The position numbers and the translations under genes were made by a program. Of a stretch of 64,000 bases of DNA, positions 34,508-42,896 are shown piece by piece. Under the pieces are notes generated by a model. That model was not told the origin of the DNA. It did not search any database and saw only the letters and a list, made by a program, of their open reading frames with translations. The stretch lies in the NCBI GenBank assembly GCA_018001935.1, contig JAGNHB010000001.1, positions 186,001 to 250,000 on the forward strand, written 5' to 3'. This stretch comes from Acidobacteriota bacterium. Lineage in GTDB: Bacteria; Acidobacteriota; JAAYUB01. The first letter of the stretch is position 1; the number at the start of each line of letters is the position of its first letter.

Positions 34508-34990
34508 ATGGCTTCGAGAAAATTGTCCATCCAGAAGGAAATCGCGTTCATCGCCCTCATCGTGGGAAGCGGCGTGATTGCCGTCTTCGCCGTCGTCGGG
34601 CAGCACGGCCTGCTCCGCCTCCAGGCCAAGGACGCGGAGTACCAGACCTACGCCGCGCGCAAGGCCGAACTGGAGGCCGAAAACGAGGCCCTGAAGGCTC
34701 GCAACCGCAAGCTGCAGGACGATCCGGCCACACTCATGCTCGAGATCCGGAAGCGTCTGGGTTACGCCCTGCCGGACGAGATTGTCTTCCAGGACACGCG
34801 CCCCGCCCAGGGGGCCGACCCGGGATACGCCGCGGGGAAGGAGGGCGCCGCGGCCGGCAGCAAGCACGAGGGTCCCGTGACCCCCGCCGGCTCGCCCGTC
34901 GAAGCGGCAGCAGCCGGGGCGGCGTCCGGCGGGTCGGGGAAAGCCTCCCGGCCGGCGGAGCAACGCGAGAATTCTGCGGGAGCGAGGTGA
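34508..34990 (+). CDS. FtsB/DivIC-like septum protein
   Basis: A 160-residue bitopic protein: a short N-terminal cytoplasmic part, one helix (about residues 12-32, FIALIVGSGVIAVFAVVG) and a coiled coil (about 38-66, rich in A-E-L-K). A short conserved-looking segment (RKRLGYALPDEIVF) and a long Ala-, Gly- and Glu-rich tail follow. FtsB and its relatives sit in the divisome and are this size, apart from the extended tail. The ADP-ribosylglycohydrolase gene follows with 3 bp between them. Confidence 0.75.
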   Translation: MASRKLSIQKEIAFIALIVGSGVIAVFAVVGQHGLLRLQAKDAEYQTYAARKAELEAENEALKARNRKLQDDPATLMLEIRKRLGYALPDEIVFQDTRPAQGADPGYAAGKEGAAAGSKHEGPVTPAGSPVEAAAAGAASGGSGKASRPAEQRENSAGAR

Positions 34991-34993
34991 GCG

Positions 34994-35947
34994 ATGAGAA
35001 GACGACTTGACCGCTCGAAGTTCCGGGGAATTATCCTGGGGGCCGCCATCGGGGATGCCATGGGGATGCCGTACCAGTTCCTTCACCCGCAGGTCGTGAG
35101 GGAGTCTTTCCCCGAACCGGTTCCCCACTTCCAGCGCGCCCCCGAGGGACACGTCAACGCCCAGTACGACAAGGGTCAGTACACGGACGAGACCCAGTTG
35201 ATGATGATGGTCATCGAGACCATCCTGGAGCGGAAGGCCATCGACCCCGACCGGGTGGCCCAGGCCATGGTGCGCCTCTACCAGGAGGAGGGGTGGGTCA
35301 CCCCGGGGCGGTCAATCCTGGCCGCCTGCCGGCGCCTGAGGGACGGCGCCCCCTGGCACCAGTCCGGCGGGTACCAGGACGGGAGCAAGCCCCTGGCCTT
35401 CGTGCCGCCGTCCGTGCTCTTTCTCCACCGGAACCTGGACGGGTCCCTCGAGCAGGTGCTCTCGCTGGCCCGGATCATCCTGCGCGAGTCGCGCGTCATG
35501 AGTGCGTGCCAGTGTTTCAGCATGCTCCTGCACAACATCATGCAGTGCAAGGGGGAGGAGGAGCTGGTCCCCGCCGTCCGGAAAACCGGGCGGGAGATGC
35601 AGCGGTTCGACCCCTCTTTCGACGAGATCCTCCAGTGGGTCGTCACCCTGCTGCCGTCTTCCATGGAGGAGGGCCTCCAGGAGCTCGGAACGGGGTACAG
35701 CGTGCTGGAAAGCCTCTTCTCGGCGCTCTTCACCTTCCTGAAACACCCGAGGGGCTATGCGGAGGCGGTGTCCAGGGTCGTGTACGCCGGGGACGCCGCG
35801 GACAACCTGGGGTTCCTCACGGGGGCGTTCCTGGGCGCCTTCAACGGGATCGAGGGCATCCCCGCCAACCTCCTGGAAGGGCTCCGGGACTCCCGGCTGA
35901 TTCTCGAACTCGCGGATCAGCTCTACTCGGCATCCTCCGCGTCGTAA
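34994..35947 (+). CDS. ADP-ribosylglycohydrolase-family protein
   Basis: A 317-residue member of the ADP-ribosylglycohydrolase (DraG) fold. FRGIILGAAIGDAMGMPYQF is the first binding loop. YTDETQLMMM corresponds to the TDDT metal motif with E in place of the second D. A later GDAADNLGFLTGAFLGA corresponds to the second metal site (usually GGDTD). These enzymes release ADP-ribose from arginine or other side chains using two magnesium ions. The altered motifs make catalysis uncertain. Its 3' end overlaps the 3' end of the next, convergent gene by 25 bp. It may regulate a target in a manner linked to nitrogenase-like DraG, but nothing near supports that. Confidence 0.82.
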   Translation: MRRRLDRSKFRGIILGAAIGDAMGMPYQFLHPQVVRESFPEPVPHFQRAPEGHVNAQYDKGQYTDETQLMMMVIETILERKAIDPDRVAQAMVRLYQEEGWVTPGRSILAACRRLRDGAPWHQSGGYQDGSKPLAFVPPSVLFLHRNLDGSLEQVLSLARIILRESRVMSACQCFSMLLHNIMQCKGEEELVPAVRKTGREMQRFDPSFDEILQWVVTLLPSSMEEGLQELGTGYSVLESLFSALFTFLKHPRGYAEAVSRVVYAGDAADNLGFLTGAFLGAFNGIEGIPANLLEGLRDSRLILELADQLYSASSAS

Positions 35948-37311
35948 CCGTACTGCTTCAGCTTCAGGCGGAGGGTTTTCCGGTCCAGGCCCAGGACCCG
36001 GGCCGCCATGGACTTGTTCCCCTCGACTTCCTTGAGAACGTGAAGGATGTAGATCCGCTCCACCTCGTCCAGCGGGAGCAGCCCGCCGTGGCCGGCCCGG
36101 GGCAGGAGCGGCTCCAGGAGGCGCTCATCGCGGACGCCCGTCGAGACCCGCGACGGGAGGGACTCCAGCGTGATGACGGGGGTCGGGGTCAGCGTCGCCG
36201 CGGATTCCACCACGTGGGCGAGTTCCCGCACGTTGCCGGGCCAGGCGTAGGAGAGAAAGGCCCGCAGGACCTCCTCCGAAAAAAGGAGTCCCTTCCGCCG
36301 GTTCCGCTCCTGGTACTGCCGGAGGAAGAAACCGGCGAGCAGGGGGATGTCCGCCGGGCGTTCGCGGAGGGGTGGGAGGGTCAGCCGGACCACGTTCAGC
36401 CGGTAGTACAGGTCCTCCCGGAAACGGTTCTCCCGCATCATCGCCTCGAGGTCGCGGTGCGTCGCGGCCAGGATTCGGACGTCCACGTGGATCTCGCGGG
36501 TGGACCCCACGCGCCGCACCTCGCCGTCCTGGAGGACCCGGAGCAGCTTGGCCTGCATGGGGAGCGGCATTTCCCCGATCTCGTCCAACAGGCACGTCCC
36601 CCCGTTGACCGCCTCGAAGATCCCCGCGTGGGCCTTGTCGGCGCCCGTGAACGCCCCCCGTTCGTAGCCGAACAGTTCGCTCTCCAGGAGCGTTTCGGTG
36701 ATGGCGCCGCAGTTGATGGCGATGAAAGGCTTGTCGCGGCGGAAGGAGTTCTCGTGGATGGCCCTCGCCACCAGTTCCTTGCCGGTCCCGCTCTCCCCCT
36801 CGATCAGCACGGTGGTCTCGGTGTTGGCGACCCTGCCGATCAGCTTGAACACGTCGATCATCTTCTCCGAGGTCCCGATCAGGCGGCCGGTGCTGCTCCG
36901 GACGGAGGCGGCGGGCTCGACGAGGCTGTCCGCCACGATCCGGTCCCGCTTGGCGAGGGCGTTGGAGACGATCCGCCGGATCTTCTCGAGCTGGAACGGT
37001 TTCGGGATGAAATCGAAAGCGCCGGCCCGGACGGCCTGAATGGTAACGTCACTCGAGCCGAACGCGGTGACCACCACCACCAGGGTGCCGGGGTGATGCT
37101 CGCTGATGAACCGGGTCAAATCGATGCCCGTCTGCCCGTCCATGTGAACGTCGGTGATCACCAGGTCGAAGGCGCCGCCGCCGAGGACCTCCATCGCCTC
37201 CTCGGCGCTGCCGGCCCCGGTGACCGCGTAACCGTCGCGCAACAGGGCCTCGCTCAGGAGTTCGCGGGCCCCTTCGTCGTCGTCCACCACGAGGATTGCG
37301 TGCTGTGTCAC
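35923..37311 (-). CDS. NtrC-type sigma-54 response regulator
   Basis: A 462-residue regulator with three domains. A receiver domain (residues 1-120, phospho-acceptor D54 in VITDVHMDG) is followed by an AAA+ ATPase (about 140-380: Walker A GESGTGKE, GAFTGA loop that contacts sigma-54, Walker B in CLLDEIGEMPL). A C-terminal Fis-type HTH (NKSMAARVLGLDRKTLRLKLKQYG) completes it. It is phosphorylated by an unknown histidine kinase; the hybrid kinase at 42897-44531 is the nearest. It starts with GTG and has a GGAGG site. It is convergent with the ADP-ribosylglycohydrolase gene. Confidence 0.94.
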   Translation of the reverse strand: MTQHAILVVDDDEGARELLSEALLRDGYAVTGAGSAEEAMEVLGGGAFDLVITDVHMDGQTGIDLTRFISEHHPGTLVVVVTAFGSSDVTIQAVRAGAFDFIPKPFQLEKIRRIVSNALAKRDRIVADSLVEPAASVRSSTGRLIGTSEKMIDVFKLIGRVANTETTVLIEGESGTGKELVARAIHENSFRRDKPFIAINCGAITETLLESELFGYERGAFTGADKAHAGIFEAVNGGTCLLDEIGEMPLPMQAKLLRVLQDGEVRRVGSTREIHVDVRILAATHRDLEAMMRENRFREDLYYRLNVVRLTLPPLRERPADIPLLAGFFLRQYQERNRRKGLLFSEEVLRAFLSYAWPGNVRELAHVVESAATLTPTPVITLESLPSRVSTGVRDERLLEPLLPRAGHGGLLPLDEVERIYILHVLKEVEGNKSMAARVLGLDRKTLRLKLKQYGYDAEDAE

Positions 37312-37405
37312 GGGGTCGACCTCCAGGGTGATCTGGCCGCGGCGCGCGGGGCCGGGCCGTACAAAGGATAACGAAAACGCCGCACCGGCGCAAGGGCGCC
37401 GCCGG

Positions 37406-38164
37406 TCAGGGCCGCGACCGGCGCTTCCGGCGAAGGCGGGGAAGGATGGTGCGCTCGAAACGGACGGAATCGGCGAACGCGGGGTGGGCCCGCTCCATGC
37501 TGCGGAAGTGCCGGTGGTGGTGCACTCTCCGGCCCGACCGCAAGTCGCGGTGGCCCAGGAAGGCGTGCAGCATCTCGTGGTAGAGCAAAAACTCCAGGTA
37601 ACGGCGGGGGACCTCGGGATGGTCGAGCAACGGGCTGACCCGGATCAGGCGGTGGTCCGACCGGTACTCCGCCAGTTTCCGGAACGACCGCCGGGCCATC
37701 CACTCCAGTTCCACCTCGACCTGGCCGTCGAACCAGGCCGCGTTGACCGCGTCGAAGATCTCGGACAGGTCGTGATGCTCCCCCCGCGGGGGCCGGCCCC
37801 GCAGCGGCCGCGACCGGGGAAGGGGCTGTCCGGACAGGCCGCGGGTGAACGCCTGCACGAGGCGGAGGTCCGGGGGGGGCGGGGCGTTCCGGCCCAGGCG
37901 GGCGGCCAGGACGCGAACCAGGGCGGAGAAAATGTCCCGGGGGGCCTCCAGCACGGCCGGGTGAAGGCAGAGCCGGATGGTCGACCGGTCGACCATCAGT
38001 TTCCCCAACAACCCCCGGTAGGGGAAAACCCGGACCTGGAGCGTTTTCCTCTCGTGACCGGCCCGGCCGCCCAGGACCGTCAGGGCGGTGTGGCGCTGGA
38101 GAGCGGAAAGCCGGGGATGGTCAGCGGCCGGAATGAAGGCTCTGGTGGTGGTTGAATCGCTCAA
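37406..38164 (-). CDS. SprT-like zinc metalloprotease
   Basis: A 252-residue protein. The C-terminal half carries the zinc motif YHEMLHAFLGH (HExxH) and the preceding DVNAAWFDG and RSDHRLIRVSPLL segments typical of SprT/WSS1-like and YgjP-like proteases, which process proteins or DNA-protein crosslinks. The N-terminal half is not conserved. The start (TTG at 38162-38164) is weak, without a good ribosome site, and overlaps the Fis-like gene upstream by 44 bp, so translation may be coupled; no better ATG or GTG exists nearby. Confidence 0.72.
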   Translation of the reverse strand: MSDSTTTRAFIPAADHPRLSALQRHTALTVLGGRAGHERKTLQVRVFPYRGLLGKLMVDRSTIRLCLHPAVLEAPRDIFSALVRVLAARLGRNAPPPPDLRLVQAFTRGLSGQPLPRSRPLRGRPPRGEHHDLSEIFDAVNAAWFDGQVEVELEWMARRSFRKLAEYRSDHRLIRVSPLLDHPEVPRRYLEFLLYHEMLHAFLGHRDLRSGRRVHHHRHFRSMERAHPAFADSVRFERTILPRLRRKRRSRP

Positions 38165-38387
38165 AACTCTTGAACTGCTCGATTTTCTTTCGCAGGGTGT
38201 TCCGGTTGATCTCCAGGATCTCCGCGGCCTTGGAGACGTTGTAACCGGTGGAGGCCAGGACCTGCATCACGAATTCCATCTCCGCCTGGAGGAGGGTGTC
38301 CTTGAACTTCACACCCGTCCGGAGGCACTCCGAGACGTACGCTTCCAGGCATTCCCTGATCCCGAATTTCGATTTTGTGCCCTGCAT
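38121..38387 (-). CDS. small Fis-type DNA-binding protein
   Basis: An 88-residue protein. Its C-terminal helix-turn-helix, VMQVLASTGYNVSKAAEILE followed by INRNTLRKKIEQ, is of the Fis/HTH_8 type also found at the end of NtrC regulators. It may be a nucleoid-binding or enhancer-binding factor. The start is placed at 38387 because an upstream frame begins with non-conserved Cys-rich residues; the ribosome site is modest. It overlaps the SprT-like gene by 44 bp. Confidence 0.8.
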   Translation of the reverse strand: MQGTKSKFGIRECLEAYVSECLRTGVKFKDTLLQAEMEFVMQVLASTGYNVSKAAEILEINRNTLRKKIEQFKSFERFNHHQSLHSGR

Positions 38388-38508
38388 CGATGACCCCGAC
38401 GAAAGCGGATTACATGCGCAAAGCGTCAATTTAGCACAAGGCCATGGCCAATTCAATGCCTGGATCGCGCGGTGGAGCGGAGAAAATTAAACAAAAAAGC
38501 TGCAGGAG

Positions 38509-39252
38509 TCAAATCCCGCCGAAAAGGCGATCGGCCAGGAAGACGGGCAGACCGGCGCTGCGGATCTTGTCGGCGGCCTCCCGGATGGAGTACTCGATTT
38601 TGAAGAAGGAGAGAAGGCCGGTGTCCGTGTCGAGGTGGGCGAAGGAGGCGCGGGGATCGCTGTCCCGCGGCTGGCCGACCGAGCCCGGGTTGATCAGGTA
38701 GCGGCGGTAGCCGTTGAGGTCGAGCTGAAATTCCGTCGAGTCGCGGGGGATGAAGTAGAAGAAGTGGTTCGGGCGGGTGTCCAGCACGAAGAGCCCCGGC
38801 ACGTGGGAGTGGCCGAAAAAGCAGAGAACGGTGTCGAAGCACTGGAAGCAGAGCTGGGCGTCGAACTGGTAGAGGATGTAGTGGTCCTCGTCCATGGGCG
38901 ACCCGTGGCAGATGGTGATCAGCTTGTCGATCTGGACGGGGCCCATGGGGATCGTCTGGAGGTAGCTGCGGCTCTTCTCGTCGAGGTTCTGCTGGGTCCA
39001 GAGGGCGCTGAGGTAGGCGTTGTTGTTGAAATTGTGGCCGGAGTCCTGGCCGCTGCACACCTTGTCGTGATTGCCGCGGACGATGCCGACGGGTTTCATC
39101 TTCCGGACCTTGCGGATCACCTCGTTGGGCGAGGCCCCGTATCCCACCAGGTCCCCCAGGCAGATGACGCGGTCGTAGGGAAGCGAGTGCTTCCGCACGG
39201 CCTTCAAGGCCTCCAGGTTCCCATGGATATCTGACAGGATCAGGTACTTCAT
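38509..39252 (-). CDS. metallophosphoesterase of YfcE/calcineurin type
   Basis: A 247-residue phosphoesterase with the complete motif set: LSDIHGN (residues 7-13), LGDLVGYG, RGNHD, HGSP and FGHSHVPG. It binds two metals and cleaves phosphomonoesters or diesters in the cytoplasm. Substrate unknown. An extended -10 box (TGCTATAAT) about 46 bp upstream gives a promoter; the ribosome site is weak. Confidence 0.92.
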   Translation of the reverse strand: MKYLILSDIHGNLEALKAVRKHSLPYDRVICLGDLVGYGASPNEVIRKVRKMKPVGIVRGNHDKVCSGQDSGHNFNNNAYLSALWTQQNLDEKSRSYLQTIPMGPVQIDKLITICHGSPMDEDHYILYQFDAQLCFQCFDTVLCFFGHSHVPGLFVLDTRPNHFFYFIPRDSTEFQLDLNGYRRYLINPGSVGQPRDSDPRASFAHLDTDTGLLSFFKIEYSIREAADKIRSAGLPVFLADRLFGGI

Positions 39253-39297
39253 GTCACCGACGTTCCCGGAAAGGTGCAGCCCCTGTTCGCGTAGCGG

Positions 39298-39306
39298 ATT
39301 ATAGCA
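39298..39306 (-). promoter_or_regulatory. extended -10 promoter of the metallophosphoesterase gene
   Basis: Minus strand TGCTATAAT. Next to it (39307-39322) lies a CCCGCC-CCGT-GGCGGG hairpin. Confidence 0.6.
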
Positions 39307-39336
39307 TGCCCGCCCCGTGGCGGGAAGGGAAAAAGT

Positions 39337-40089
39337 TCACGTGATATGAAAGGGTAAGGGGCGCAGGAGGGTCAGTCCCGTCATCCGGTTGTTGCCGAGG
39401 AAGTCCGGCAGCGGGACGTCGACCGCCTGCCCCCGGCTGCGGGACGCGTGAAACAGCCGGATTTCCGAGCCGCTGGACCGCAGGATGCCCGTGTGGAAGT
39501 AATCGAGCCGGCGTCGGCTCGAGATGAAGAACGCCAGGTCTCCGGACCGGATGCCCGGCGCCAGGCGCAAAACGCACCGCTTGGGCCACCCCCCCAGCCG
39601 GACGGGGAAGGTCCCGAACGCCGGGAGGACGCCGATCTCCCGCGTCCACTCCCGTTCCGGCGGCAGGCCGGGGGGGACGGCGACCCGCCCCTCGCGCTCG
39701 TTCTCCTCCCGCCACTGGGACATGTAGTGCCGCCGGGTGAAGTAGTCGGTGCGCCCGTCCCGGTAGCGCAGACGGTGCAGGCGCCGCAGGAACTCGGGCT
39801 CGGACGCGCTCAAAGCCAGGGCGGTGACGGTTTCGAACAGGGTGACGCAGTCGAACCCCCCGAGGTGAACGGTGAAGACTTCCGCCTGATCGGGGCCGCC
39901 CCCGAGGGGAGAGTTCCGGTAGGGAGAGCCGGCAAGCCTGTCGCACAGGGCCTCCACGCGCCGGGGAAACGGGAGGGTGGGGGGGGCGGCTTCCAGGAGC
40001 GCCCGGAAAACGGCCGGCTCGTAGTCCCGGACGAGTTTTCCCTCGACCTCCATGTCAGGCAGAAAAAAGGGTGGATTGCGATCGCTCAT
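39337..40089 (-). CDS. DUF1460 family, NlpC/P60-like amidase
   Basis: A 250-residue protein of the DUF1460 group of papain-like amidases that act on cell-wall peptides. The first conserved region is YRNSPLGGGPDQAEVFTVHLGGFDCVTLFETV, where the cysteine is the presumed nucleophile; the histidine is in YFHTGILR. It lacks an obvious signal peptide, so location is uncertain. The start at 40089 lacks a strong ribosome site; an in-frame ATG 36 bp upstream lies beyond the divergent -10 box. Confidence 0.8.
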   Translation of the reverse strand: MSDRNPPFFLPDMEVEGKLVRDYEPAVFRALLEAAPPTLPFPRRVEALCDRLAGSPYRNSPLGGGPDQAEVFTVHLGGFDCVTLFETVTALALSASEPEFLRRLHRLRYRDGRTDYFTRRHYMSQWREENEREGRVAVPPGLPPEREWTREIGVLPAFGTFPVRLGGWPKRCVLRLAPGIRSGDLAFFISSRRRLDYFHTGILRSSGSEIRLFHASRSRGQAVDVPLPDFLGNNRMTGLTLLRPLPFHIT

Positions 40090-40095
40090 GTCAGG

Positions 40096-40101
40096 TATAA
40101 T
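40096..40101 (+). promoter_or_regulatory. -10 box TATAAT between divergent genes
   Basis: A perfect TATAAT on the plus strand about 90 bp before the zinc-ribbon gene at 40187. No good -35 at 17 bp. The reverse complement also reads ATTATA and could serve the DUF1460 gene. Confidence 0.45.
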
Positions 40102-40186
40102 GGTGCTTCGGATCAACCGATACACCGATGAAAGCCGCCCGCGGGCCGTCAGATGCCAAAATCCATTACAATAGAGGAATAACGCG

Positions 40187-40600
40187 ATGTCAAGAAAATA
40201 CCGGCAACAAGGTTACATGTCGGACGACAGCGATAAACGCCGGGAGAAGAAGGACCGTCCGGAGGAGGCACCCCGCGGGCGGGTGGAGACCCGTTTCCGA
40301 CGCTCCATCCGATGCTCGGAGTGTTCCGCCATGGTGACCTTCATGGATGCCGTCCAGACCACCGACAAGTGCCAGAACTGCTCCGCCTGGCTTCACACCT
40401 GCCGGAACTGCGTCTACTTCGACCCGGGCAAGCCCAACCAGTGCATGAAACCCATCACGGTTCGCGTGGAAGGGAAGGGGGAGCGGAACCTCTGCGAGCT
40501 CTTCACGCCCAAGATCCTCGTGGAGAAGGCCGTGGAGGAGAAGCGGGAGACCACGGTGGACAACGCCCGGAAAGCCTTCGACGACCTCTTCAAGATCTGA
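40187..40600 (+). CDS. small zinc-ribbon protein
   Basis: A 137-residue protein with four CxxC-type pairs: CSEC, CQNC, CRNC and later CMK/CELF cysteines. This fits a double zinc ribbon (about residues 40-110) preceded and followed by charged helices. I know of related small conserved proteins in Acidobacteriota but no function. The ribosome site GAGG is a little distant. It lies 25 bp upstream of mntP on the same strand. Confidence 0.75.
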   Translation: MSRKYRQQGYMSDDSDKRREKKDRPEEAPRGRVETRFRRSIRCSECSAMVTFMDAVQTTDKCQNCSAWLHTCRNCVYFDPGKPNQCMKPITVRVEGKGERNLCELFTPKILVEKAVEEKRETTVDNARKAFDDLFKI

Positions 40601-40624
40601 CCCCTCCCAAGGGCCTCCGACAGG

Positions 40625-41248
40625 ATGGAACCCCTCACCGTCATCGGCATCGCCGTGGGTTTGGCCATGGACGCTTTCGCCGTGGCCATCGCCACGAGCG
40701 TGACCTTGCGGACGGTGAGCGGCCGCCAGTATTTCAGGCTCTCCTTCCACTTCGGTTTTTTCCAGTTCATGATGCCCCTGGCCGGCTGGCTGCTCGGGAC
40801 CGGTTTCGCGTCGTACATGGCGGACTACGACCACTGGGTTGCGTTCGGCCTGTTGGGGTTCATCGGGGGCCGGATGATCCACGGGGCCCTGGCGGGCCGG
40901 GCGCCCGAACCCGCTGCGCCGCGGGGAGGGGACGGTGACGGGCCGGCGGGGCCGGTTTCGGGACGGACCGGACGCCCGAACGACCCCACGCGGGGATGGT
41001 CCCTGGTCCTGCTGTCGGTTGCGACCAGCATCGACGCCCTGGCGGTCGGGGTCTCCTTCGCGATGCTGGACCACCGGGTGTTCCTGCCCTGCGTCGCCAT
41101 CGGCGTCATCACCGCCGGGATCACCCTTCTGGGGATGCGTATCGGGGGGCGGCTCGGGGTCCGGTTCGGATGCCGGATGGAAATCGTGGGCGGCCTGATC
41201 CTCGTCGGCATCGGCACCCGGATTCTGGTCCAGCACCTGGCGGTCTGA
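40625..41248 (+). CDS. mntP: manganese efflux pump
   Basis: A 207-residue MntP with six helices in two repeats. The duplicated motif MDAFAVA (residues 15-21) and SIDALAVG (about 138) carries the aspartates needed for Mn export. The central cytoplasmic loop is unusually long and rich in Pro, Gly and Asp (about residues 90-120). It exports Mn2+ and protects against manganese and oxidative stress; a Mn-dependent riboswitch is common in this family but I see none here. Weak ribosome site, possibly coupled to the zinc-ribbon gene. Confidence 0.92.
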   Translation: MEPLTVIGIAVGLAMDAFAVAIATSVTLRTVSGRQYFRLSFHFGFFQFMMPLAGWLLGTGFASYMADYDHWVAFGLLGFIGGRMIHGALAGRAPEPAAPRGGDGDGPAGPVSGRTGRPNDPTRGWSLVLLSVATSIDALAVGVSFAMLDHRVFLPCVAIGVITAGITLLGMRIGGRLGVRFGCRMEIVGGLILVGIGTRILVQHLAV

Positions 41249-41255
41249 CCCCGGG

Positions 41256-42809
41256 TCAGTGCCGGGGGGGACGGCCCGGGCGCTTTCCCTTGAACGGTTT
41301 TCCCGCGGGGCGCCGGGGGCGGGAAGGGTTCTCCGGGGTCGCCCGGGGTTCGGCCTTCCGGTCGTGAGAAGTCCGGCTGGTGCGTTCGGAACGGTGCCCG
41401 GTCAAACGGGTTTTCCGGGCGTCCCCGGCCAGAGGCGCACTCCCGGGGGCGGCGGGCTTTTCCGGCGGCCTTCGCCGGGGCCTGTCGGGACGGTTCCCGC
41501 CCTCCGGCCGCTCGGCGCCCTTCCGGGGGGGGCGAACCCGGTTGCCGCCGGGGTTTTCCTCCCGGGGCGGGCGAAACCGTTTCTTGCCGGGGGATTCACC
41601 CCGGGGCTGACGAACCCGGTTGTCGTCGGGAGCCTGTTCCGGGGTCGGGCGAAACCGTTTCTTGCCGGGGGATTCACCCCGGGGCTGACGAACCCGGTTG
41701 TCGTCGGGAGCCTCCTCCGGGGGCGGGCGAAACCGCTTGCCGCCGGGGGATTCACCCCGGGGCTGACGGAACCGCTTGTCGTGACCGGCTCCCCCCCGGG
41801 GCGGGCGAAACCGTTTGTTGCCAAGAGTTTCCTTCCGGGGCGGGGCGGACCGGTCGGGACGGCGGGGACCGCCTTTCCGCCTTTCGCCTTCGCGCTGGGG
41901 GCGCGGCCGGCCGGTGGTTCGGCCCTCCCGGCCTTCACGGCGAGGGGGTCGCTCGGACCGGTGTTCGGTTTCCCGGCCCTTTTCGTTCGGGGGCGAAGGT
42001 CGCCCGGGGGGCCGGTGGCGACCTTTTTTCCCCTCGTCCGGCGCCTCGGGGCCCGTGACGCGCGACGCCCGGGTGACCGGGGAGCCTTTCCCCAGTTTGA
42101 CGGGCATCCGCTTCAGCTGCCCGATCTCCTCGTCCGTGAGACGGCGCCACTGGCCGACCTCGAGCCCCGAATCGGTCAGGGGGCCGATGGCGATCCGCTT
42201 GATCTGGAAGACCGGGTGGTGAATGGCCTCGAACATCTTGCGGAGCTGCCGGTTCTTCCCCTGGAAGAGGGTCACCTTGAACCAGCTGTAGGACCCCGGC
42301 TTGCTGCGGCGGGCCTCCACCTCGCAGGGGGCGTAGCGGACCCCCTCGGCCTGGATCCCCTTCCGGAGCTGGTCCAGGAGGTGCTCTCCGGGCATTCCCG
42401 CCACCTTGACCAGGTAAACCTTCGGGCAGTGCCGTCCCGCTTTCGTCATGTGGACGGTGAGGTCCCCGTCGTTGGTCAGCAGGACGAGGCCCATGGAATA
42501 CATGTCCAGCCGCCCCACGGGATAGACCTTCGACCGCGGCTGGATCAGCTCGAGAACGGTGTGACGCCCCTCCGGGTCGGACACGGAGCAGAGGTACCCC
42601 CGGGGTTTGTTCAGGAGGATGTACTCCGGTTTCGGCGCCGCGACGAGCGGTTTCCCGTCCAGGGTGATCCGGTCGGTCTCCGGGTCCGCCTGGTCGCCGA
42701 TCCCGGCCGGTTTTCCGTTGACGGCAACCCGACCCTCGCGGATGAGGTCCTCGGCGGCCCGCCGGGAGTAGCGGGTGCACCGGGCGATGATCTTCTGAAT
42801 TCTTTCCAT
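41256..42809 (-). CDS. RsuA/RluB-type pseudouridine synthase with repetitive cationic tail
   Basis: A 517-residue protein. The N-terminal 240 residues are a typical RsuA/RluB/RluE/RluF enzyme: an S4 RNA-binding domain (residues 1-60), then NKPRGYLCS, the catalytic VGRLDMYSMGLVLLTNDG with D as nucleophile, and GKNRQLRKMFEAIHHPV. Typical members have 230-290 residues, so about 270 extra residues follow. That tail is Arg-, Pro- and Gly-rich and includes about seven 13-residue repeats of KRFRPP..E..PGG and NRVRQPRGESPGK. It probably modifies rRNA and uses the tail for RNA binding. The start at 42809 has GGAGGACA before it. Confidence 0.9.
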   Translation of the reverse strand: MERIQKIIARCTRYSRRAAEDLIREGRVAVNGKPAGIGDQADPETDRITLDGKPLVAAPKPEYILLNKPRGYLCSVSDPEGRHTVLELIQPRSKVYPVGRLDMYSMGLVLLTNDGDLTVHMTKAGRHCPKVYLVKVAGMPGEHLLDQLRKGIQAEGVRYAPCEVEARRSKPGSYSWFKVTLFQGKNRQLRKMFEAIHHPVFQIKRIAIGPLTDSGLEVGQWRRLTDEEIGQLKRMPVKLGKGSPVTRASRVTGPEAPDEGKKGRHRPPGRPSPPNEKGRETEHRSERPPRREGREGRTTGRPRPQREGERRKGGPRRPDRSAPPRKETLGNKRFRPPRGGAGHDKRFRQPRGESPGGKRFRPPPEEAPDDNRVRQPRGESPGKKRFRPTPEQAPDDNRVRQPRGESPGKKRFRPPREENPGGNRVRPPRKGAERPEGGNRPDRPRRRPPEKPAAPGSAPLAGDARKTRLTGHRSERTSRTSHDRKAEPRATPENPSRPRRPAGKPFKGKRPGRPPRH

Positions 42810-42896
42810 GGCTTGTCCTCCGGGCGTGATGCCTTCGCGCATCGTGCGATTATCTCAGCACCGTCACGTCCCCGCAAGCGGAATCGTCGTCGGGGG

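Noticed and set aside
40096-40101. Manganese riboswitch upstream of mntP
   Set aside because: The leader of the zinc-ribbon/mntP pair lacks the expected long structured region; only about 25 bp separate the two genes and I saw no paired conserved loops.
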